Below, piece by piece: positions 58,599 to 64,000 of a stretch of 64,000 bases of DNA. Each line of letters opens with the position of its first letter. Position 1 is the stretch's first letter. A program made the position numbers and the translations under genes. The stretch is taken from positions 1,240,001 to 1,304,000 of the forward strand of contig NZ_JACIFP010000001.1 in assembly GCF_014197435.1 (NCBI RefSeq), written 5' to 3'. Source of the DNA: Gordonia humi. GTDB lineage: Bacteria; Actinomycetota; Actinomycetes; Mycobacteriales; Mycobacteriaceae. A model generated the notes under the pieces. That model saw nothing but the letters and a program-made list of their open reading frames with translations, did not search any database and had not been told where the DNA came from.

Positions 58599-58630
58599 GG
58601 AGCCGCCTAGGAGAATCGAACTCCTGACCT
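58599..58630. repeat. attR: copy within the intact tRNA-Thr gene
   Basis: 58608-58630 is the 23-base identical core shared with attL at 46967-46989; 58599-58606 also matches. The crossover therefore occurred in the T-arm of tRNA-Thr, and the acceptor 3' strand (58602-58607) of the present gene came with the element. Confidence 0.9.
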
Positions 58631-58673
58631 ATTCATTACGAGTGAATCGCTCTACCGACTGAGCTAAGGCGGC
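58601..58673 (-). tRNA. tRNA-Thr (anticodon CGT)
   Basis: Reading the minus strand from 58673, the acceptor GCCGCCT pairs with AGGCGGC, the D-arm is GCTC ... GAGC, the anticodon stem ATTCA pairs with TGAAT around the loop CTCGTAA (anticodon CGT, codon ACG), and the T-arm AGGAG TTCGATT CTCCT is complete. The discriminator base is T and CCA is not encoded. The 3' part forms the attachment site of the integrated element and remains functional after integration. Confidence 0.96.
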
Positions 58674-58748
58674 GTGCTGCCTCGCGGCAGCCTCGATGAT
58701 GTTACCGAGTCGACGTCGGTCAGAGCAAAACGGGGGCCGAAACGATGG

Positions 58749-59603
58749 TCAACCGGCGGCGATACCTCGTCGTCGCACCTCCGACTCGGCGAGAGCGGCG
58801 GCATCGGCGGGCGGCAGCTCGATCGTGAACACCTCCCGCAGCACGGCGTCGAGTTCGTCGACCGGGACCTCCCGCGCGGTCTGTGAGCCGTCGGGCGTGA
58901 CGCTGGTGAGGGTCGCACCGTCGAGCGTGTGGTGAACGTCGACGAGGAACCGTTGGACGAACGGTCTCGCGGTGAACGGCGAACTCGGTGACGTCGAGAC
59001 GAAGTGGCTGCCGACGCGGTAGTCGATCGGGAACTGCGGTGCGAGGACGAACGTGTGTCGATCGATCCAGCCGCCGTCGTGCTGCCACAGGATCCAGCGG
59101 TCGGTGCCGAACACGTCGCTCGTCGGCTCCGCGGTCAGGCGCAGTCGCCAGCCGCCCTGGTCGATCTCGGCGCCGTCGACCAGTTCGATCGGCTCCAGCG
59201 GACCACGGCCGAAACCGACGTCGCACAGGAAGTGTCCCTCGGGCAGTTCGACGACGATCAGCGCGTGCGTGGCGGGTCTCGTCGACCAGTCGCCGCCGAG
59301 GGTGACTCGCCCGCACAGTGCGGTGAACCGGAAGCCGATCCGTTCCAAGACGGCGGCGAACAGGGCGGCGTGCTCGAAGCAGTAGCCGCCTCTGGCGGAC
59401 CGGATCAGCTTGGCCTGCAACGTCTCCAGATCGAGTCGAACGTTCCGCCCGAGCATGATGTCGAGGTTCTCGAACGGAATCGACGTGGTGTGGGAGCGGT
59501 GCAGGGCCCGCAGGGTTGTCAGATCGGCGGCCGGCTCGCCGGTGAAGCCGATCTTCGACAGATAGGAGGGGAGATCGAGGTCGGATACGCACCACGTGGA
59601 CAT
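58749..59603 (-). CDS. nat: Arylamine N-acetyltransferase
   Basis: A 284-residue NAT. The catalytic triad is visible: C75 in RGGYCFEH, H113 in ATHALIVVEL and D128 in CDVGFG. The N-terminal helical region includes LRALHRSHTTSIPFENLDIM, the family's conserved block. NATs transfer acetyl or other acyl groups from CoA to arylamines and hydrazines; in mycobacteria they acetylate isoniazid and have been linked to sterol catabolism and cell-envelope lipids. The gene is 75 bases from tRNA-Thr and appears monocistronic. Confidence 0.95.
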   Translation of the reverse strand: MSTWCVSDLDLPSYLSKIGFTGEPAADLTTLRALHRSHTTSIPFENLDIMLGRNVRLDLETLQAKLIRSARGGYCFEHAALFAAVLERIGFRFTALCGRVTLGGDWSTRPATHALIVVELPEGHFLCDVGFGRGPLEPIELVDGAEIDQGGWRLRLTAEPTSDVFGTDRWILWQHDGGWIDRHTFVLAPQFPIDYRVGSHFVSTSPSSPFTARPFVQRFLVDVHHTLDGATLTSVTPDGSQTAREVPVDELDAVLREVFTIELPPADAAALAESEVRRRGIAAG

Positions 59604-59731
59604 GACGTCATTGTGGCGGGCGGAGACGAGATCGTCGACCCGATATCCGAGTGGATGTCAGGTCGACGACGGGGGTCTCGACTCGGTTCGACCGGCGGGA
59701 AGCGGCTCGGCGGGCGGGAGAGCGGGCCCTC

Positions 59732-60934
59732 CTACCTGGTGACGCCCTCGGCGCGGGCGGCGTCGGCGACGGCCTCGGCGACGGCTGGAGCAACGCGCGG
59801 GTCGAGCGCGCTGGGCACGATGTGGTCGGCGGCCAGATCGTCGCCGACGACACCGAAGATCGCGTCCGCGGCGGCCAGCTTCATTCCCTCGGTGATCCGG
59901 CGCGCGTCGGCGTCGAGCGCACCGGCGAACACACCGGGGAAGGCCAGGACGTTGTTGATCTGGTTCGGGAAGTCGCTGCGCCCGGTCGCGACGACGGCGG
60001 CGTGGCGCGCGGCGACCTCCGGATGGATCTCCGGATCCGGGTTCGACAGTGCGAAGACGATCGCGTCGTCGTTCATGGAGGCGATCGCCTCCTCCGGAAC
60101 CGTTCCGGCCGAGACGCCGAGGAACACGTCGGCTCCGGCGAGGGCCTGCGCCGCGCCGCCGGAGAGGCCGCGGGGATTCGACCAGGAGGCGAGGTCGGCC
60201 TTGAACTCGTTGAGGTCGTCCAAGTGCTCGCCGATGATGCCCTTCGAATCGAGGATGATGATGTCCGGCACCCCCGCGGCCTGCAGGATCTTGGAACACG
60301 CGACGCCCGCGGCTCCCGCACCGGAGACGACCACCTTGAGGCCGGCGATGTCCTTGTCGAGGTGGGTGAGTGCGCCCTTGAGCGCGGCGAGGACGACGAT
60401 GGCGGTGCCGTGCTGGTCGTCATGCATCACCGGGCAGTCGAGGGCTTCGATGACGCGGCGCTCGATCTCGAAGCAGCGCGGCGCGGAGATGTCCTCCAGA
60501 TTCACCGCACCGAAGCTCGGACGCAGCCGGATCAGGGTCTCGACGATCTCGTCCGGATCAGTGGTGTCGAGTACCAGCGGAATCGAGTTGAGGCCGGCGA
60601 AGGTGCGGAACAACGCCGACTTGCCCTCCATGACCGGCAGCGATGCGCGCGGGCCGATGTCGCCGAGACCGAGGACGGCGGTGCCGTCGGAGACGACGGC
60701 CACCAGACGGTCGGTCCAGGTGTACTTGTCGACGAGATCGCACTCTTTCGCGATGGCGCGCGACACCTGCGCGACGCCGGGCGTGTACGCGATCGACAGA
60801 TCGCGCTGCGTATCGATCGGTGCGCCCAGCTCGACGGACAGCTTGCCGCCCTCGTGGGCGCGGAAGATCTCGTCCTCGGTGATCGGGGCTTCGGCGATCG
60901 TCGGCTGATCGGTCTGCGGCGTCGTGTTGGTCAC
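59732..60934 (-). CDS. NAD(P)-dependent malic enzyme
   Basis: A 400-residue short-form malic enzyme. The catalytic tyrosine and lysine regions are in DLSIAYTPGVAQVSRAIA and ASLPVMEGKSALFRTFAGL, the metal-binding acidic motifs are NLEDISAPRCFEIE and CPVMHDDQHGTA, and the dinucleotide-binding loop is VVSGAGAAGVAC. It decarboxylates malate to pyruvate, an anaplerotic and reductant-generating step. The GTG at 60934 has GGAG five bases upstream. It is divergent from the GntR gene across 290 bases. No ACT or phosphotransacetylase domain is fused. Confidence 0.94.
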   Translation of the reverse strand: MTNTTPQTDQPTIAEAPITEDEIFRAHEGGKLSVELGAPIDTQRDLSIAYTPGVAQVSRAIAKECDLVDKYTWTDRLVAVVSDGTAVLGLGDIGPRASLPVMEGKSALFRTFAGLNSIPLVLDTTDPDEIVETLIRLRPSFGAVNLEDISAPRCFEIERRVIEALDCPVMHDDQHGTAIVVLAALKGALTHLDKDIAGLKVVVSGAGAAGVACSKILQAAGVPDIIILDSKGIIGEHLDDLNEFKADLASWSNPRGLSGGAAQALAGADVFLGVSAGTVPEEAIASMNDDAIVFALSNPDPEIHPEVAARHAAVVATGRSDFPNQINNVLAFPGVFAGALDADARRITEGMKLAAADAIFGVVGDDLAADHIVPSALDPRVAPAVAEAVADAARAEGVTR

Positions 60935-61211
60935 GCTTACTCCTGGATCTCCGGCCACGCCGGGAGTGCTCGGTACGAATATCGATCGGGTTCACGATAT
61001 GCGGGTTGCGCAGCAGAGTCGGGTCCCAAAGTCGACGTTGTGAGTGACGCGACACGCTACCGGTGAGTACATGTGTCATCGATCACTCTATGCCGTCGGG
61101 TGGATCGTGTCCGAAACGCCGAGTGTCCCGATTGTGTCATCGAGAAGCGGTCGTGGTCGTCCCGGGGGTGGGGGCGGTTCGTGCGACTTTCAGGATTCCG
61201 GGTCGTGCGAC

Positions 61212-61217
61212 TAGTAT
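61212..61217 (+). promoter_or_regulatory. -10 element for a leaderless GntR transcript
   Basis: TAGTAT lies seven bases before the GTG at 61225, placing the predicted transcription start on the start codon. The surrounding CTAGTATGCATCTTGTG could overlap a GntR operator. Apart from this, the 290-base gap (60935-61224) shows no structure I can support. Confidence 0.45.
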
Positions 61218-61224
61218 GCATCTT

Positions 61225-61851
61225 GTGTCTATGACGTATTCAGCGGCCGATCGGGTGTTCGACGAGGTCAAGGAACTGATCCTCACCTGCGAGCTTCCCG
61301 GTGGCGAGCTGATCAGTGAAGGGGAGATCGCACAGCGCTGCGAGGTCAGTCGGACTCCGGTGCGCGAGGCGTTCCTGCGGCTGTCCGCAGAGGGCTGGAT
61401 GAAGCTGTATCCCAAGCGTGGAGCGCTCATCGTGCCGATCGGCGAGCAGGAGGCGCGTGACGTCGTCGACGCCCGCGTGGTCGTCGAATCGCACGCGGCG
61501 ACGTCGGTCGTCGGCAGCTCGGCCGCGCTGGCGGACCTCGTCGACCGGCTCGAGCAGAACCTGGCGGCCCACCGCGCGACCGATCCGGCCGACGCCGCCC
61601 AGTTCGCGCGGCTCGACGCGCAGTTCCACCAGCTGATCGTCGGCGCGGGCGACAACGCTCTGCTCGGGGACTTCTACGTCTCGCTCGGCGAGCGGCAGCG
61701 TCGGATGACCGCGGCCCGGCTCGGACGCGGCCACAGCGTCGTGGACGTCATCTTCGACGATCACGAGGCGCTCGCGAAGGTGCTCGCCGACGGCGACGCC
61801 GACGGGTTCGCGCGGCTGCTCGTCGCGCATCTGCATCGGGTTCACGGATAA
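61225..61851 (+). CDS. GntR-family (FadR/FCD subfamily) regulator
   Basis: A 208-residue regulator. The winged HTH is ADRVFDEVKELILTCELPGG with EGEIAQRCEVSRTPVREAFL (about residues 6-55), followed by the FCD ligand domain with VVVESHAATS, FARLDAQFHQLIVGAGDNAL and a C-terminal FDDHEALAKVLADGDADGFA; the metal-binding D and H residues of FCD domains (DAQFH, H in DDHEAL, AHLHRVHG) are present. The GTG at 61225 is chosen for the leaderless promoter; an ATG at 61231 is also possible. It is 11 bases upstream of the MFS gene and probably controls it in response to an organic acid. Confidence 0.88.
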   Translation: MSMTYSAADRVFDEVKELILTCELPGGELISEGEIAQRCEVSRTPVREAFLRLSAEGWMKLYPKRGALIVPIGEQEARDVVDARVVVESHAATSVVGSSAALADLVDRLEQNLAAHRATDPADAAQFARLDAQFHQLIVGAGDNALLGDFYVSLGERQRRMTAARLGRGHSVVDVIFDDHEALAKVLADGDADGFARLLVAHLHRVHG

Positions 61852-61862
61852 GGGGGAGATCG

Positions 61863-63122
61863 ATGAACCACATGATCCGACGCGCGGGATGGCCCGCGGT
61901 CTGCCTCGCGGTCTTCGCGGCGGCGTGGGGCGGCAACGAGTTCACGCCGCTCCTGGTCATGTACCGGACCACGACGGACATCTCGCCGGTGATCGTCGAC
62001 GCACTGCTGTTCACCTACGTCCTCGGCATCGTCCCGGCGCTGCTGATCGGCGGTCCGTTGTCGGACCGATACGGGCGCAGGCCGCTGATGCTGCCGTCAC
62101 CGATCATCGCGGCGATCGGATCGGCGCTGCTGGCCGCCGGTGCGCACTCGGTGGCGCTGCTGGTGATCGGCCGCGTCTGCAGCGGAGTCGCGTTGGGCCT
62201 GGCGATGGCCGTCGGCGGCAGTTGGATCAAGGAGCTCTCCGACGCCGACGGCGCCGGTACCACGGCGGGCGCGCGCCGCGCCGCGCTGAGTCTCACCTCG
62301 GGGTTCGGTGTCGGCGCGGGCGTTGCGGCGGTTTTGGCCCAGTGGGCGTTCTGGCCCAGTCAACTGTCGTATCTCATCAACATCGTGCTGGCCGCGGTGT
62401 CGTTCGCGGCGGTCCTGCGCGTGCCCGAGTCCCATCGCCCTCGTGACACCGGGCGCACGCTGGGCCAGTCGCTGCGCATCCGATCGGCCAAGCATCCCCG
62501 GTTCTGGCTCATGGTGGCGCCGGTCGCACCGTGGGTGTTCGGTGCGTGCGCCGTCGCCTACGCGATCGTCCCGACGTTCATGACGGAGAAGACTTCCAGC
62601 TGGTCCATCGCCTTCGCCGGTCTGTGCTGCGTCGTGGGACTCATGGCCGGATTCCTCATCCAGACGTTGGGCAAGCGCCTGGACAAGCCCGGCTCGCCGC
62701 GCGCCGGGGTCGTCGCGCTGATCCTGGTCATGGTCGGTCTCGGCCTGGCGATCGTCGCCGCCTCGTCGACGGCGATACCGATGGCGCTGATCGCCGCGAC
62801 CGTCCTCGGCTGCGGTTACGGGATGGCCCTGATCTCCGGACTTCTCGAAGTGCAGCGGATCGCGCGGCCGGACGAACTCGCCGGCCTGACCGCGGTGTTC
62901 TACGGGATCACCTACCTCGGCTTCGCCTCACCCGCGATCATCGTCGCCGTGATGGAGAACTTCCCGAGCGTCGGCTATCCGGAGGCATTCGGTTTCGGCA
63001 TCGCGATGGCGCTGCTGGCGATCGTCGTGATGGTGGTCGGGAACCGGACGTCGATCGCCGGACCGCACACCATGCGCAGCGCCGTCACCGACGTCCGGCT
63101 GCGCGAAGACGAGTCGGTGTAG
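61863..63122 (+). CDS. Major facilitator superfamily transporter
   Basis: A 419-residue MFS protein with 12 hydrophobic helices. The loop 2-3 motif is GGPLSDRYGRRPLML and its second-half counterpart is weak. The N-terminus reads WPAVCLAVFAAAWGGNEFTP. A GGGGGAG ribosome site precedes the ATG, 11 bases after the GntR stop, so the two form an operon. Overall resemblance is to drug:H+ antiporter-type efflux proteins, but a metabolite-uptake role controlled by the GntR regulator cannot be excluded. The substrate is unknown. Confidence 0.88.
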   Translation: MNHMIRRAGWPAVCLAVFAAAWGGNEFTPLLVMYRTTTDISPVIVDALLFTYVLGIVPALLIGGPLSDRYGRRPLMLPSPIIAAIGSALLAAGAHSVALLVIGRVCSGVALGLAMAVGGSWIKELSDADGAGTTAGARRAALSLTSGFGVGAGVAAVLAQWAFWPSQLSYLINIVLAAVSFAAVLRVPESHRPRDTGRTLGQSLRIRSAKHPRFWLMVAPVAPWVFGACAVAYAIVPTFMTEKTSSWSIAFAGLCCVVGLMAGFLIQTLGKRLDKPGSPRAGVVALILVMVGLGLAIVAASSTAIPMALIAATVLGCGYGMALISGLLEVQRIARPDELAGLTAVFYGITYLGFASPAIIVAVMENFPSVGYPEAFGFGIAMALLAIVVMVVGNRTSIAGPHTMRSAVTDVRLREDESV

Positions 63123-63129
63123 GGCGGGC

Positions 63130-64000
63130 CTAGGACTGCTCGTCGGAGAACCCGTTCGGGTTCTTCGACTGCCACCGCCAGGTGTCGACGCACATGTCGT
63201 CGATGGTGCGGGTGGCCTTCCAACCGAGCTCGGCATTGGCCTTGGACGGATCGGCCCAGTAGGCGGGGAGGTCGCCGGCACGACGTGGCACCACCTCGTA
63301 CGGGATCGGCCTGCCGCTGGCGCGCTCGAATGCGGCGATCACCTCGAGGACCGAGATCGCCTGTCCGCTCCCGAGATTCCACACCGACAGGGGCTCGTCG
63401 TCGTGCGCGATCTTCTCGAGCGCGGCGAGGTGCCCGGCCGCGAGGTCTTCGACGTGGATGTAGTCGCGGACACCGGTGCCGTCCGGGGTGTCGTAGTCGT
63501 CGCCGAACACCGACAGCTTCTCGCGACGTCCCACGGCGACCTGCGACACGAACGGCATCAGGTTGTTCGGCGTACCGTTCGGATCCTCGCCGATCTCTCC
63601 GCTGGCATGCGCACCGACCGGATTGAAGTAGCGCAGCAGTGCGATGCGCATCGACGGATCGGCGACGGCCTGGTCGCGCAGCACCTGCTCGATCATCACC
63701 TTGGTCCAGCCGTACGGATTGGTGGCCGAGGTCGGCATGTCCTCGGTGCGCTCGCGGACCGTGTTCTCGCCGTACACCGTCGCCGACGACGAGAACACGA
63801 AAGTCTTGACCCCGTGCGCCTGCATCGCCGTGAGCACGGAGAACGCGGTGTCGAGGTTGTTGCGGTAGTACGAGAGCGGCTTCGCGACCGACTCGCCGAC
63901 CGCCTTGAAGCCCGCGAAGTGGATCACCGCGTCGATCTGCTCGTCGGCGAACACTCGATCGGTGGCGACCTCGTCGGTCAGGTCCACGGTGTACACGGTC
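63130..64000 (-). CDS. galE: UDP-glucose 4-epimerase GalE (5' end outside window)
   Basis: The last 290 residues of a short-chain dehydrogenase-type epimerase. IDAVIHFAGFKAVGESVAKP, the catalytic serine region FVFSSSATVYGEN, the YxxxK motif NPYGWTKVMIEQ and LLRYFNPVGAHASGEIGEDP are diagnostic of GalE. VRDYIHVEDLAAGHLAALEK follows. The N-terminal NAD-binding GxxGxxG loop lies beyond the window edge. The enzyme interconverts UDP-glucose and UDP-galactose, needed for arabinogalactan synthesis in mycolic-acid bacteria. It is convergent with the MFS gene. Confidence 0.95.
   Translation of the reverse strand, partial: TVYTVDLTDEVATDRVFADEQIDAVIHFAGFKAVGESVAKPLSYYRNNLDTAFSVLTAMQAHGVKTFVFSSSATVYGENTVRERTEDMPTSATNPYGWTKVMIEQVLRDQAVADPSMRIALLRYFNPVGAHASGEIGEDPNGTPNNLMPFVSQVAVGRREKLSVFGDDYDTPDGTGVRDYIHVEDLAAGHLAALEKIAHDDEPLSVWNLGSGQAISVLEVIAAFERASGRPIPYEVVPRRAGDLPAYWADPSKANAELGWKATRTIDDMCVDTWRWQSKNPNGFSDEQS

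Larger units (their letters stand above)
46967..58630. mobile_element. 11.7-kb tRNA-Thr-integrated satellite/PICI-like genomic element
   Basis: Bounded by the 23-base att cores. From the right end it holds a tyrosine integrase and a repressor (plus strand), a divergent excisionase, two unknown genes, an HTH gene, a primase/helicase, a string of very small genes overlapping by ATGA or GTGA, an IS3-family insertion and a doc-type toxin-antitoxin pair (all minus strand). There is no terminase, portal, capsid, tail, holin or lysin gene. Size and order (int, divergent regulators, primase-replication module, accessory end) resemble phage-inducible islands or integrative plasmids. A remnant prophage is the alternative. 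Confidence 0.85.

Noticed and set aside
46967..58630. Complete prophage
   Set aside because: No terminase, portal, capsid, tail, holin or lysin frame is present in any reading frame between the att sites.
58674..58748. Second tRNA or gene between tRNA-Thr and nat
   Set aside because: Only a small GCTGCC/GGCAGC hairpin (58677-58691) is present; no cloverleaf or coding frame.

Overview
The window is high-GC actinobacterial DNA. Four things point to the Mycobacteriales, with a Gordonia-like organism the best guess: the order hemL / phosphatase / ccs genes followed later by menA, menE, DUF3349 and pitA; F420-dependent luciferase-like enzymes; a secreted PE-PPE-domain esterase; and IdeR-type iron boxes. 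The genus is inferred from gene content only.

Layout. 1-4986: end of hemL, then a translationally coupled System II cytochrome c biogenesis operon (phosphatase, TlpA-like thioredoxin, CcdA, ResB, CcsB). 5022-10494: small membrane and BldC-type genes, a cysteine synthase-fold PLP enzyme and a MacB/FtsX-like ABC pair. 10503-11579: a helix-turn-helix gene coupled to a free-standing ClpC N-domain protein, behind a strong leaderless promoter full of TTGAC half-sites. 11610-17331: menaquinone genes menA and menE, a PE-PPE esterase, tandem DUF3349 genes and pitA. 17600-22438: two F420-dependent oxidoreductases, an SRPBCC protein, a two-subunit fluoride channel and a cytochrome P450.

22551-46891 is an iron-regulated non-ribosomal peptide siderophore locus. 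It has four NRPS genes (Cy-A-degenerate carrier; C-PCP-C-A-PCP; C-A-PCP; A-PCP-Cy-A-PCP), a pair of YbtPQ/IrtAB-like ABC half-transporters, and a ferric-siderophore uptake set (lipoprotein, two FecCD permeases, ATPase). Four IdeR-like boxes sit at the promoters. The first synthetase has a carrier without its serine, and the second has a module without an adenylation domain, so loading in trans is likely. No thioesterase, MbtH, salicylate or hydroxamate genes are present locally.

46967-58630 is an 11.7-kb integrative element in the 3' end of tRNA-Thr(CGT). It has a tyrosine integrase, a leaderless repressor gene, an excisionase, a divergent operon with a primase/helicase, about a dozen tiny coupled genes, an IS3-family insertion, and a terminal toxin-antitoxin pair. 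There are no capsid, terminase or tail genes, so it looks like a phage satellite or PICI-like island rather than a prophage.

58749-64000 returns to host genes: arylamine N-acetyltransferase, malic enzyme, a GntR regulator with an MFS transporter, and galE running off the window edge. No gene-free stretch exceeds 300 bases.
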